NCBI RefSeq assembly: GCF_041200145.1
Contig: NZ_CP165734.1
Coordinates: forward strand, 434,001-498,000
Length of the DNA: 64,000 nucleotides
Reading direction: 5' to 3'
From: Bradyrhizobium sp. LLZ17
Lineage (GTDB): Bacteria; Pseudomonadota; Alphaproteobacteria; Rhizobiales; Xanthobacteraceae
The position numbers were made by a program, and so were the translations under genes. Positions within the stretch are counted from its first letter, which is position 1; every line of letters begins with the position of its first letter. Below the pieces are notes generated by a model that saw only the letters and a program-made list of their open reading frames with translations, was not told the origin of the DNA and did not search any database. Of the stretch, positions 44,237 through 52,924 are shown one piece after another.

Positions 44237-44703
44237 AGGCGGGTACTTCGCCCATGCTTGGCATCGCGCTGGAATACATCGCGCGCGGCCTTGCTGTCGT
44301 TCCGATCAGCTACAAGCAAAAATCACCAAAAATTAAGTCATGGGAAAAACTGAAAATCACGGCCGACAATGCCCCAATGTTTTTCAACGGTGCAGAGCAG
44401 AACATCGGCGTTCAACTAGGAGTAAAATCAAATGGCCTAGCCGACGTCGATCTCGATTGCGCCGAGGCCGTGAGATTGGCTCCTCGCTTTTTGCCTCGCA
44501 CCGACGCGGTGTTTGGTCGAGCTACCAAGCCGTCCTCACATTATTTGTACTATATCGGCGATGCGCCGGAAAAGGCGACCGAGCAACTCAAGGACGAGAA
44601 CAAGCAGACCATCATTGAACTGCGCATGGGGGTGGGACGGCAGCAGCGCAGACGGTTTTCCCGGGCAGCATGCACCCGAGCGGAGAAGCGATCCAGTGGG
44701 TAA
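44233..44703 (+). CDS. bifunctional primase/polymerase (Prim-Pol) domain, 5' part of a broken replication gene
   Basis: The N-terminal ~130 residues match the Prim-Pol family of archaeo-eukaryotic primases: GLAVVPISYKQKSPKI, WEKLKITADNAPMF, GVQLGVKSNGLADVDLD (catalytic acidic pair DxD), and a His (SSHYLYY). After IIELRMG the frame loses sense. The continuation (TAAAQTVFPGSMHPSGEAIQ) is in another frame; one more G in the GGGGG run near 44630 would make a single Prim-Pol-VapE fusion. Starts by overlapping the stop of the preceding gene. Confidence 0.82.
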   Translation: MKAGTSPMLGIALEYIARGLAVVPISYKQKSPKIKSWEKLKITADNAPMFFNGAEQNIGVQLGVKSNGLADVDLDCAEAVRLAPRFLPRTDAVFGRATKPSSHYLYYIGDAPEKATEQLKDENKQTIIELRMGVGRQQRRRFSRAACTRAEKRSSG

Positions 44704-46181
44704 AAAATGGTGCTCCCTCTACATCAAATTACCAAACGCTAAAGGAAGCGATTACGAAGATAGCCATCGGCTCCATCCTTATACGTCAGTGGCCAAAGGG
44801 TAGCGGCCACGAAGCCGCGCAAACAATAGGCGGCGTTCTAGCGCGCTGCGGCTGGGAGGCGGAGGAAATCGGTGACTTCGTCGGCATCCTTGCAAGCGTA
44901 GCTGGTGAACTACCAACCGAGGACGACAATAAGCGGACAGCAAGAAACGCCGCCGAGGCCCACATCAACGGACAGCATTCATTCGGCCTTCCTAAACTCA
45001 CGGAGGACTGGGGCGAGAAGTCCGCCAAGGCCATCGCAAAGATCCTCGGATACAAGGGCGAGAAATTCGCGCACGCAACAGCTTCGACCAGTGGTCCTGT
45101 ATGGCGCGAGAAGCGGGCCAACGGCATGCCGCGGCCAACCATGCATAACGCGCGGGTGGCCGTAACTGCGCTCGGTATCGAGTGTCGGCACGACATTTTC
45201 CATCACAAAATTCTGTTTGGTTTTCGGGGCGATGAGGTACGGCACGAGATGCAGTCGCTGGTCGGTGAGGTCACGGACGACGGCATCATTATGCTTCGTC
45301 AGTTGATGTCCGATCGGTTCGGCGTCGATTTCCTTAAGAACCCAACCATCGATGCGGTGATGTCACTGGCGAACCAGCATCGCTTCGATCCGGTTCTGGA
45401 CATGCTGGCGAAGGCCGAGGCCGAGTGGGATGGTAAGCCACGTCTCGACCGCATGGCCGTTGACTACTTCAACACCGACGATACGGAGTTCAATGCGGCC
45501 TCACTCCGCATTACCATGATTGCCGCCGTACGCCGCGCGCGTCACCCCGGGTGCAAGTTCGACGAGATTACTGTCACCGAATCTCCAGAGGGGTTCGGCA
45601 AGAGCGGTGCGTGGCGCGTGCTGGCTGGAGACGATAATTTTAGCGACCAGAGCATTCTGGGCAAAAATGGTCGAGAGGTGCAGGAGCAACTTTCTTCGAT
45701 ATGGATTCACGAGAATGCTGAACTGGCCGGTTTGGGCAAGACGGAAATCGAATCCGTTAAGGCCTTCGCCAGCCGTCAAGAGGATATCGCGCGCCCTGCA
45801 TATGGCCGGTTTGTCTACAAGCAACCGCGGCACAGCATCGAGGTCGGCACCACCAATGACGATGAATATTTGCAATCCCAGACGGGCAATCGTCGATTCT
45901 GGACACTCAAAATACGCAGGGCCATCGATCTAGATAAACTGCTTGCGGACCGCTTGCAGTTGTGGGGCGAGGCCGCAAAACGCGAAGCGCTAGGAGAGAG
46001 CATTAGGCTCGACGAGAAGCTTTGGGCGGTCGCCAGCATCGAGCAGGAAAATCGCCGCATCAAGGATGGCTGGGAGGACATCCTGGCGAATATACCGGCG
46101 TGGGTTTCCCTGCTTTTAAGGGGAACGGCGAACGTGACACGTATCAAGTTGTTCATCTGTCCGCCGATCAGGAAAAAGTGA
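44670..46181 (+). CDS. VapE family helicase-like protein, middle part of the same broken gene
   Basis: 503 residues. Contains the rest of the primase region and a VapE (PF05272) superfamily-3-like ATPase: VTESPEGFGKSGAWRVLAGD (Walker A-like GFGKS), then SSIWIHENAELAGLGKTEIE and GTTNDDEYLQSQTGNRRFW. It unwinds DNA at the element's origin in related satellites. It ends by frameshift near 46113: IPAWVSL here, PFKGNGERDT in the neighbouring frame. The full gene would be 44233-46381. Confidence 0.85.
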   Translation: MHPSGEAIQWVKNGAPSTSNYQTLKEAITKIAIGSILIRQWPKGSGHEAAQTIGGVLARCGWEAEEIGDFVGILASVAGELPTEDDNKRTARNAAEAHINGQHSFGLPKLTEDWGEKSAKAIAKILGYKGEKFAHATASTSGPVWREKRANGMPRPTMHNARVAVTALGIECRHDIFHHKILFGFRGDEVRHEMQSLVGEVTDDGIIMLRQLMSDRFGVDFLKNPTIDAVMSLANQHRFDPVLDMLAKAEAEWDGKPRLDRMAVDYFNTDDTEFNAASLRITMIAAVRRARHPGCKFDEITVTESPEGFGKSGAWRVLAGDDNFSDQSILGKNGREVQEQLSSIWIHENAELAGLGKTEIESVKAFASRQEDIARPAYGRFVYKQPRHSIEVGTTNDDEYLQSQTGNRRFWTLKIRRAIDLDKLLADRLQLWGEAAKREALGESIRLDEKLWAVASIEQENRRIKDGWEDILANIPAWVSLLLRGTANVTRIKLFICPPIRKK

Positions 46182-46381
46182 GAAGCGCCGATATTCTAAC
46201 TTACGTGCTGAACATTCCTGTCGAGCGACACAGCTCAGCGTACACAATGCGCATTGCGAAGATCATGAAGCGGAACGGCTGGCAGCGCCCCTCGAACGGC
46301 AAGGTCAGCATACGCGGCGAGCAGGCTCGCGGATACGTTCGCCAGCGCGACGGGGTTTTGCCACTTTCACAGAGCCCGTAG
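46115..46381 (+). pseudogene. C-terminal part of VapE in another frame
   Basis: Reads FKGNGERDTYQVVHLSADQE, then SADILTYVLNIPVERHSSAY and GKVSIRGEQARGYVR. This is the usual C-terminal domain of VapE proteins. Adding one base near 46113 joins it in frame to the preceding 503-residue part. Confidence 0.75.
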
Positions 46382-46406
46382 TTGCCCGAGGGAGGTGAGA
46401 GGCAAA

Positions 46407-46606
46407 TAGCCGCCCTAACCGCCCAGCCAGGGATGTTTATAAACTGCTGGCGGGCGCCGTGGTGCGTGCCGGTGGCGGCTCGCTGCGATATCAGACAACC
46501 ACCACCCGACAAGTTTCACCAAAGGGTGGCTAGGGCGGCTAGGGCGGCTACTAGCCTGGTAGTGTGGCAACTGCATTGCGGTGGGATGGCTAGGGCGGCT
46601 AACACC
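46407..46606. repeat. cluster of GGCTAGGGC repeats, candidate origin of the element
   Basis: GGCTAGGGC occurs in tandem at 46528-46536 and 46537-46545 (plus GGCTA), and again at 46588-46596 followed by GGCTA. An inverted relative, TAGCCGCCCTAACC, is at 46407-46420, and a looser inverted one lies near 46643-46668. The cluster lies in a 627-bp region without a supported gene (46382-47008), directly after the VapE gene. Iterons in such a place fit a replication origin, but repeated Ala/Leu codons of a lost gene on the other strand are an alternative. Confidence 0.5.
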
Positions 46607-47008
46607 GCGCCCGGCCGCGCGCGCGGGTAGCGGGTCAACTTTGGCCGCCAGCCAAGCCCGCCTAACCCGTGCCTGACGCAACGGGGTACCCCCGGCCGCC
46701 TTCGCATTTTTTGTTGGGCCTCGCCGAATTTGCAAGAATCCGTAATATTCAATGGCTCTTTAATATTATCCGGGTATAATTTTCTCCGAGGGTGACAACC
46801 GGAAAGCGTCTCGGCAGATGGCATGTAGCTCGTTGAAATGCCATGGCTGCTCACGGGTCTGCAACGGATTGTCGATCCTGACGGGCTTGTGTGGGTCGCC
46901 AGCCGCCCGCGTGCCGATACGCCAGTGGCCTGTTGCCCGTAAAACGCTGCGTTTCGTCGCGGCGGTGCGGTAGCAGATTAAGCTAATTTAGGAAGGGATA
47001 GCTTAGCT

Positions 47009-47425
47009 ATGCCTCGTCACAATAACCAGTTGAAAAAGTTCAAGCCGGGGGAGCGTCCGGTGGGTCGCGCCAAGGGTACTCAGAATAAGTTCACGCGCGA
47101 GCTCAAGGAAGCCATCATCACGGCGGCCGAGTTGAGCAAGCATTCGAAGAAGAAGGGCCTCGTCGGCTATGTCACGTATCTCGCGGACGACAAGCCAGGG
47201 CTGTTCGCGAGTCTGCTTAGCCGCCTGATCCCGCTGCAGGCGAGGGTGAATGTCGAGGGGAACGTCGAGCACACCATCATCAAGGCCAAGCCCGAGACCA
47301 ACATGAGCCCGCAGGAGCTGGCAGACTACTACAGCAAGCTGTGCGCATTGCCAGCGAGTTCGAAGCCCCTCGTCGTCATCGACAGCGATACCGGCGAGCC
47401 GCTGTACTCGAAGGCTGCAAAATGA
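47009..47425 (+). CDS. DUF5681-like element protein (small terminase candidate)
   Basis: 138 residues, basic N-terminus KFKPGERPVGRAKGTQNKFT resembling the DUF5681 motif that occurs in phage packaging regions, followed by a helical segment ELKEAIITAAELSKHSKKKG. Similar proteins precede the large terminase in rhizobial prophages, so a small-terminase role is plausible but unproven. Stop codon overlaps a potential next start. Confidence 0.65.
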   Translation: MPRHNNQLKKFKPGERPVGRAKGTQNKFTRELKEAIITAAELSKHSKKKGLVGYVTYLADDKPGLFASLLSRLIPLQARVNVEGNVEHTIIKAKPETNMSPQELADYYSKLCALPASSKPLVVIDSDTGEPLYSKAAK

Positions 47426-47696
47426 TTGTGCCTGCTCTGCTGCAGTTGCTGGCCGAGCGCGACGAGCCAGTATTCGCTGGCCCCGCGACCTTGCACCTCC
47501 GAAAGCAGAGGCATTATGGCTCCGCGCTCATGAGAAAGCCCCGACGCCGCTTGGCTCGCCGGGGCTTTCCTCTTCGGATCGCCGTGGTTGGGTACTCAAG
47601 CCGCAATACTATGCTACGATACCGGACTGTCACCTGATGATCCCATATTCGAGCAATCTCTTGGTCGCCGCCTCGACGACACTTGGCTCAAACTGA
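47424..47696 (+). pseudogene. possible broken gene overlapping the previous stop
   Basis: From ATG 47424 the frame reads MIVPALLQLLAERDEPVFAG, then PATL. A sensible continuation (APPKAEALWLRAHEKAPTP) is in the frame one base back, so another missing base is possible. The reconstructed frame ends at 47696. It could be the beginning of a packaging gene cut off by the cargo that starts at 47630. Weak evidence. Confidence 0.3.
47535..47568. terminator. hairpin between convergent genes
   Basis: AAAGCCCCG pairs with CGGGGCTTT around a 16-base loop. It lies between the plus-strand packaging-type gene and the minus-strand cargo gene ending at 47630. The T run on each strand suits termination in both directions. 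Confidence 0.65.
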
Positions 47697-48079
47697 TCGC
47701 GATATTTCACAATCAGAGATTCGGCCGACATATCGGCCATTCCGAACTCGACTAGCTTTTTGAATCCCACCGACGGAGTCGGTTTCAGTGCGAGATCGGA
47801 GAGCGTTTTATGGATTCCGGCTCGGCTCAACTTTTGTCGCGTCCGATTCAGTCGCTTGGTTTTTCCCGCCTCCTGGGTAAGAGCTTCTTCAAGGGCCCGC
47901 ATCACGACCGCGAACTCCGACTCTAGCGGATCATCAATGTTTCTGCCCTCAACCCTGCAGAGTTGCCGAAATGCGCTTTCGTAAACGTCGCTTCTGCCGA
48001 GGCGCTTTGCATTGTCCATCAAATTTCGAAGCTTTTGTCTGTCCCATTCGTTGGTAATCTGAGTGGTAGTTATGCTCAT
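47630..48079 (-). CDS. unknown cargo protein, partner of the glycosylase
   Basis: 149 residues from ATG 48079; the frame is open further upstream, but GGTGG before this Met and the change in composition favour it. Mostly helical: WDRQKLRNLMDNAKRLGRSD, then DDPLESEFAVVMRALEEALT and LNRTRQKLSRAGIHKTLSDL. No domain that I can name, although the pattern resembles conserved rhizobial hypothetical proteins. Second gene of a two-gene transcript with the glycosylase (75 bp gap), which suggests functional partnership. Confidence 0.65.
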   Translation of the reverse strand: MSITTTQITNEWDRQKLRNLMDNAKRLGRSDVYESAFRQLCRVEGRNIDDPLESEFAVVMRALEEALTQEAGKTKRLNRTRQKLSRAGIHKTLSDLALKPTPSVGFKKLVEFGMADMSAESLIVKYRDQFEPSVVEAATKRLLEYGIIR

Positions 48080-48153
48080 ATGCCACCATTCAAATTGGAA
48101 CTGGTCACCGAAAAACGTGAACGTTGCCGACGAGAGCGGCAGTACTGGTGTGC

Positions 48154-49446
48154 TCAGGGCTGCGCCCGCAGCGGATTCCGTGAGATGATTTTCGGGCATA
48201 CAGCGTCCAAGGGGCAAGCGCCACAATCGGGTGTACCAGCGTGACACCACTGCCGCCCGACACGCCAGGTAGGCATATCAATCTCCCCCGGTCTTTCGGG
48301 ACGTAGTGTGCGAGCCACGGAAATGATGTGATCTAATTCGTCGCGCTGCGCCAAGCCGGTTCGAAGAAAGACACGGCGAACATGCACGTCGTACGCTACA
48401 TCGGAGCCTCCCATCGCAGAGATGGGTATGCTCAAATCGCGTTCGAGGATTTCGACTGCCATAGCGGCTTTCTTCTGGCCGATGCCTTCGAACTGATCTA
48501 GCCGTTCGAAGACTTCGCGAGCGGTAGGTTTGCCCGTCCAGACCCTAGATGCGTCTCCACCGTATTGATCCAACACGCGCGTCGCTCCCGCAACGATCCA
48601 CTCAGCATATTTTTTAGGAAAGCGATGCAGAGAGGGCGGCCCGCGCACCGCAGCTTCCACGGCCGCTTGGTCGGCGACGATGCGGGAGGGATCGAGGTGA
48701 CCTAATCGACGGTACAGGCCGTAAGGCAAGTACCAAGCGCGCTCTGCGGGCATGCCTTGGTCAGCGATGACTGCGCAAAGAAATGCCAGTGCATTTGATC
48801 GCAGAAATTCATTTGCACCGGTGTCTGGAGTTGGCGCAAATTTCGGTTCCCACTCTGGGCGGGCGAGGCTCCTTCCGAAAGTTAGCAGTGTGTCGACAAT
48901 CTTACTTGGGCTGGCCTCGCCGATGCTCGATAGTGGCAGCGCGGTTTCCGGCGGTTTGGTTGTTCGTTCTGCTGATCGGACCAGAGTCAGCCTTTTCACA
49001 AGAACAGCTCGAATTGCTGCGTGCGTTGCCCACGCCGGCACGTTATCTTCCACGATCTTTATCGCGAGTGAGCGTGGGCTATGAGGCGCATTGATTTCGT
49101 CGCGACAGCTTACAATAGGAAAATCGTCATATTCCTTGGCAACATCAGCATCAGTTCTAGCGTGCTTCTTGTCATCTCGCCGTATCACGCTAAGCAGACC
49201 ACGGGAGGTGCGATAGTCATCCGTCTCCACTCCCTCCACCACTGGCGCAGCTCCCAGCCACGTGACAGTATGGACTCGGTCCTTACCATAGACGTGTCGA
49301 TGGCCGACAGCATGGCGAAACTCAAATGGGACTCCGTCGATTGCCACACGCCCCCGCCACGAACGATGAAATTTTTCGACCGTACGCGATGGCCATAACC
49401 ACTCGAACTCGCCCGCTGGGGCATAATTGATTAGTCTAATTTCCAC
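48154..49446 (-). CDS. endonuclease-III-type DNA glycosylase with extra N-terminal domain
   Basis: About 430 residues from GTG 49446. The C-terminal half is an HhH-GPD glycosylase: helix-hairpin-helix LDQFEGIGQKKAAMAVEIL with a Lys at the catalytic position, Asp in YDVHVRRVFLRTG, and the [4Fe-4S] loop C-x6-C-x2-C-x5-C (WCHAGTPDCGACPLDAVCP). The N-terminal ~180 residues (start EIRLINYAPAGEFEWLWPS, then VTWLGAAPVVEGVETDD) belong to no family I know and may recognise a special base or DNA end. Endonuclease III enzymes normally remove oxidised pyrimidines. Its place in a mobile element, beside an unknown protein and a divergent YaaA-like gene, suggests a specialised job such as attack on modified phage DNA. 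Confidence 0.82.
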   Translation of the reverse strand: MEIRLINYAPAGEFEWLWPSRTVEKFHRSWRGRVAIDGVPFEFRHAVGHRHVYGKDRVHTVTWLGAAPVVEGVETDDYRTSRGLLSVIRRDDKKHARTDADVAKEYDDFPIVSCRDEINAPHSPRSLAIKIVEDNVPAWATHAAIRAVLVKRLTLVRSAERTTKPPETALPLSSIGEASPSKIVDTLLTFGRSLARPEWEPKFAPTPDTGANEFLRSNALAFLCAVIADQGMPAERAWYLPYGLYRRLGHLDPSRIVADQAAVEAAVRGPPSLHRFPKKYAEWIVAGATRVLDQYGGDASRVWTGKPTAREVFERLDQFEGIGQKKAAMAVEILERDLSIPISAMGGSDVAYDVHVRRVFLRTGLAQRDELDHIISVARTLRPERPGEIDMPTWRVGRQWCHAGTPDCGACPLDAVCPKIISRNPLRAQP

Positions 49447-49473
49447 GACCTGCCCCCAACGATTGCTGAAAGC

Positions 49474-50127
49474 ATGATTGTCGTAATTCAGTGCGCAGCA
49501 AGCAAGAGGCCCCAAGCGGGGTACTTCCGAAGAGCAGACGGAAAAAAGGTCGTGTTCGTAGCCGACCCGGCGCGGGCACCGGCGTCCTCGGATGTTATTT
49601 ATGCGCGGCCGGACGATCCCGCCGACGATGGCGCTACGTGGCGAGAACAGGTCGCGCGGTACAACAGAACGCCTGACGTTAATCCGTTCGGCCTGAGTCG
49701 CGCCTACGAGCTATATGAGAACCAGACCTATGGCGAGCTTGTCCGCGGGTTTGGCCTCGATAACACGATGATCTTGTCCGCCGGATGGGGACTTATCACG
49801 GCTCGCTTTCTCACGCCACGGTACGACATTACGTTCAGTGCAAGCGCTGAGAGCTACGTACGTCGCCGAAAAACGGAGCCCTATAGAGACTTTTGCAGTT
49901 TGCCGACTGAGGCAAAAGGTCCAATCGTCTTCTTTGGCGGCAAAGAGTACGTGCCACTCTTCGCTTCGCTAACTGCACAGCTCGATCACAAGATCGTCTT
50001 CTACAATTCAGCCTCTCCGCCCTCGGCTCCGGGCTGCTCCGTTAGGCGTTTCAACACCTCGACGCGCACGAATTGGCACTACGAGTGCGCTCGGGCATTT
50101 GCGGCTGGAAGCTTGGACATATCTTGA
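49474..50127 (+). CDS. YaaA/DUF6884-like protein
   Basis: 217 residues, ATG 49474, divergent from the glycosylase with only 27 bp between the two starts. Opening strand IVVIQCAASKR (C and SK pattern), central LSRAYELYENQTYGELVRGF, and the strong block MILSAGWGLITARFLTPRYD match the YaaA/DUF6884 superfamily, in which the LSA-xxGLI motif is diagnostic. YaaA protects DNA and iron pools in oxidative stress, and relatives occur near DNA-modification genes. Assignment from pattern only. Probably works with the adjacent glycosylase. Confidence 0.62.
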   Translation: MIVVIQCAASKRPQAGYFRRADGKKVVFVADPARAPASSDVIYARPDDPADDGATWREQVARYNRTPDVNPFGLSRAYELYENQTYGELVRGFGLDNTMILSAGWGLITARFLTPRYDITFSASAESYVRRRKTEPYRDFCSLPTEAKGPIVFFGGKEYVPLFASLTAQLDHKIVFYNSASPPSAPGCSVRRFNTSTRTNWHYECARAFAAGSLDIS

Positions 50128-50272
50128 AGGCTAATCATTGGCTGACATCGTGGTGGCCCGGTGAGGAATAATAGGACACTCGAGCAGCGGGGCCATGCCC
50201 CACATTTTTGTGTTGGTTTCGCTCGGTTATGCCACCCTAACCTTAGCGTTCGACTTTTCAGCTCGATGCATC

Positions 50273-50702
50273 TCAAGGATCTGTTCGCCCGGCGTCGCGG
50301 GCCTCCCTATCTGCCAGGCCTTTCGCCCAAGCTTTGCCTTGGGACGTATTAGGATCATAGGGATTGTCGGCGGCAAGTTGCGATAAAGGAAGATCGCGCC
50401 TGCAGTGCTTACAAACGATGGCCTCGCGTCTGATGGACTCTGCGCAGTAGGGACACTGCCTTGCCCTGCCTTCACGACGCTCCACCCATGACAAGCGTTC
50501 GGTCTCCTGGAAAGGCAAGGGGAGCGCTACGAGTAGAATGATTCGCCAGTAGGGGAGATATTACACATGCCAGAACAAACCAGCCCACCGGGTTTCTGCC
50601 ACGACCGTTTGCAGCAATAGCGACAACGACCGCGAAGATACCCCAAAATACAACTACGCTCGTCCCCATCTGAGATACCTCGTCTTTGATGTCGTCGCTC
50701 AC
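50273..50702 (-). pseudogene. membrane protein with C-terminal zinc ribbon, frame broken
   Basis: Two overlapping minus-strand frames make one protein. 50472-50702 gives an N-terminal membrane part (VVVFWGIFAVVVAIAANGRG, then WFVLACVISPLLA). 50273-50518 gives the rest: FQETERLSWVERREGRARQC with the zinc ribbon CPYCAESIRREAIVCKHC. They meet near 50541, where one extra base (or two missing) shifts the frame. Such 'double-span plus zinc ribbon' proteins are common in rhizobia. Function unknown. Confidence 0.6.
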
Positions 50703-50866
50703 TACAAATGTCGCACACGCGGCGCCTGAAGACTACTGAACGTGCTTGCGGATTCGCCAGAGGCTCGGCTGGAGCGCAGAGCACGCGAAGAGCCATTGCG
50801 ACTCGGTTACAAGCCTCAGGCAAGATGGACTACAGCAAGCCTCAACCGGCGATCGCGCAATGTGAT

Positions 50867-51085
50867 CTACTCGTTAGCCTTACCGGACGGCTTGCGGTCG
50901 TTTTTCGGGATGCGTTTCTCGATATCCGCCATCATTCTGGCGAACGCTTCGCGCAGCTGCTCCGCGTGAGCTGCGCTCTCCGGCTCACTGAGATATGCAA
51001 TCTTGATCAGCAGCCTGTTCAACAGATAGGTGATGCGTAGATTCTCCGAGTGCCGGGATCGCAGGGCCGTGATCTGCCGCCGCAT
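50867..51085 (-). CDS. short helical protein, uncertain start
   Basis: About 72 residues from Met at 51085 (MRRQITALRSRHSENLRITY, then LLNRLLIKIAYLSEPESAAH). Heptad-like, no known domain. The frame is open to 51256, but upstream codons look non-coding, and a neighbouring frame (LAKREYRFEEAVETR) may hold the true N-terminus. Low certainty. Confidence 0.4.
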   Translation of the reverse strand: MRRQITALRSRHSENLRITYLLNRLLIKIAYLSEPESAAHAEQLREAFARMMADIEKRIPKNDRKPSGKANE

Positions 51086-51294
51086 CTCGCCGAGATCGAG
51101 CGTCTCGTGTTTCGACGGCCTCTTCAAAACGATACTCGCGCTTGGCCAGCGAACGAAGCCGACGCGCCGAGTATGATGGCGCGAAGGCTCGCCCGGGTGG
51201 ACCCGGACGGGGCAATGTCCGGTGCGCAAACCTAACGCTCCAATGCGCCGCCGCAATCAAAGCCTCATATTAAGATTGATGTCCGTGCTGCGGG

Positions 51295-51486
51295 TTAATT
51301 CTGAAACTGGTCAGGCTCAATCTGCTCACGACGATTCTGCGGGGTGAGGTTGACTCTGTTTCGCCGCGATGCTCGGAGGTTCATCCAAAGCAGCATCAAG
51401 CCTGCTGTGATGAAAAAGACCGTGAGGAAATTCAGCAAAAGCGGAATCACGAAACCGATCTCGATCCTATTTGGCGGCCGATGCAT
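51295..51486 (-). CDS. small single-span membrane protein
   Basis: 63 residues with a central membrane helix (VIPLLLNFLTVFFITAGLML) followed by Arg/Asn-rich cytoplasmic tail (ASRRNRVNLTPQNRREQ). ATG 51486. Function unknown; its AT-richer codons fit the accessory region. Confidence 0.5.
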   Translation of the reverse strand: MHRPPNRIEIGFVIPLLLNFLTVFFITAGLMLLWMNLRASRRNRVNLTPQNRREQIEPDQFQN

Positions 51487-51630
51487 GGCGGGTGTGGCCT
51501 GTTGATAATGTAGCGTGTATTGCAGCCTAGCAATATCCGACAGCGCCTTCTGCCTTGATTATGGCCCTCATCCGGTCAGTCATTTAACCAGCGAGACCGG
51601 CTAGGCTCGGCACATTGTTTCGGCGGGGCT

Positions 51631-52377
51631 GTGTGCCGAGCCGCCGCTGTGCGTCGTAAACACCGCGGGTGGAATCCCGCCAGTGCTGCGGCGGAGTACG
51701 GCGCGCAGTTCCGCAGCGATGTCGAGACCTTTGTCAATCGAGAAGCCGTGGAAGCGTGCGTCTCAGTGGGCGTCCAAGAACGTTCACCGATATCCGGCGT
51801 CACCTATTCGGCATTCGTTGATCCGAGCGGCGGAAGTGCTGACAGCATGACGCTAGCGATCGGCCACTGGCAAGACGACGTTGTCGTAATCGATGCCGTG
51901 CGCGAGCGTCGACCACCTTTTAACCCCGAAGACGTGGTGCTTGAGTTCGCCGCAATCCTAAAGAGCTATCGCATTTCGGCCGTGACCGGCGATCGCTACG
52001 CTGGCGAGTGGCCACGCGAACGCTTCCGGGAGCAAGGGATTGCCTACGAGCTGGCGACGAAGCCAAAGTCGGACCTCTACCGGGAATTTTTGCCCGCGAT
52101 CAATTCGCGGATGGTCGATTTACTCGAAGACGCGCGACTTTTCGCGCAGATTATTGGCCTCGAGCGTCGTACTGCACGAGGTGGCCGCGACAGCGTCGAC
52201 CACGCACCGGGCGCGCACGACGATTTGGCCAACAGCGTAGCAGGCGTGGTTGCTGCGCTGGCCTCGCGCGGGCACGGATATGATAGCTCGATGGAATGGG
52301 TCAGCGGACCCGAGCCCGGCCAAGGCCGGTCTCTCTGGGAGCATCCCTACTTCAACGGCGGGCGATCCCGGTGGTAG
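51631..52377 (+). pseudogene. terminase large subunit, nuclease part only
   Basis: Homology begins near residue 15 (NPASAAAEYGAQFRSDVETF) and runs to the end: SAFVDPSGGSADSMTLAIGH (first Asp of the RNase-H-like nuclease), AVTGDRYAGEWPRERFREQG and HDDLANSVAGVVAA (late Asp pair). The whole N-terminal ATPase domain (Walker A/B, about 200 residues) is missing, and no trace is found upstream. The product cannot package DNA. Either a deletion brought the cargo next to it, or the cargo replaced the ATPase part. Confidence 0.72.
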
Positions 52378-52439
52378 CAAGATGCATCTTCGCTAGTCAT
52401 CCAGCGACAACGGAGTTGAGACGTCATGGTTCTTCCGTG

Positions 52440-52595
52440 AGATATAGGAACGATAAGGGCACGCGCGTGCGGCCCGTGATCGACAAGCAGCCTGAGCGCA
52501 CGCGCTGTCCCAACCTCGCGGACGCCGTGGTCATGTACTGCTGGCCCGTCGACGAGCTGGCCTACGACACCGGAACGACGGCGCTACTGCGATGA
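52440..52595 (+). pseudogene. second terminase-like C-terminal fragment
   Basis: Frame reading RNDKGTRVRPVIDKQPERTR, then CPNLADAVVMYCWPVDEL. The ERTRCPNLADAVVM block is the usual end of a large terminase (…SPNLADAV…). It is a different, unrelated end from that of the preceding gene, in another frame, so it is probably a leftover of a second phage gene. Confidence 0.5.
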
Positions 52596-52924
52596 GCCGG
52601 GTGGGCCCCATACAGCGTCTGGCTCGGCCGCGGGGGCCCACGTGGGCAACATCGGGATTCGCAGTGCCAGGGGCCCCAGCAACCGGCCTCCGGGCCCGGT
52701 CCAAGTGGCCGTCGCCAGCCAGAGGCCTCCTGCCGGTGCGGCGGCCCCCCGCAGGTGCTGCTTTGGCGACTTCCGCCGAAAATCTGCCACCGCCCCGAGG
52801 GGGCTTGTAAGGCCTCGCCTAGCTGGTAAAAATCTTACAAAAAGGCATTCAATTACAGTATGTTACGACGATTGCAACACGCCAACGCCGGTTGCCGTGT
52901 TGTACCTTTTAGGATTATAGTCTC
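52596..52924. other. very GC-rich stretch followed by AT-rich promoter region
   Basis: 52600-52800 is dense in GGGCCC, CCGGGC and GGCCTC blocks without a credible coding frame. From about 52815 the sequence is AT-rich (AAAAATCTTACAAAAAGG) and probably contains the resolvase promoter. Confidence 0.4.

Noticed and set aside
44600..44640. Programmed -1 frameshift between Prim-Pol and VapE
   Set aside because: The GGGGG run is slippery-looking, but the same type of break recurs in unrelated genes of the window, so a missing base is simpler. Not fully excluded.
46407..46606. CRISPR array
   Set aside because: The repeats are only 9 bp, partly in direct contact and partly inverted, with no regular spacers and no cas genes.
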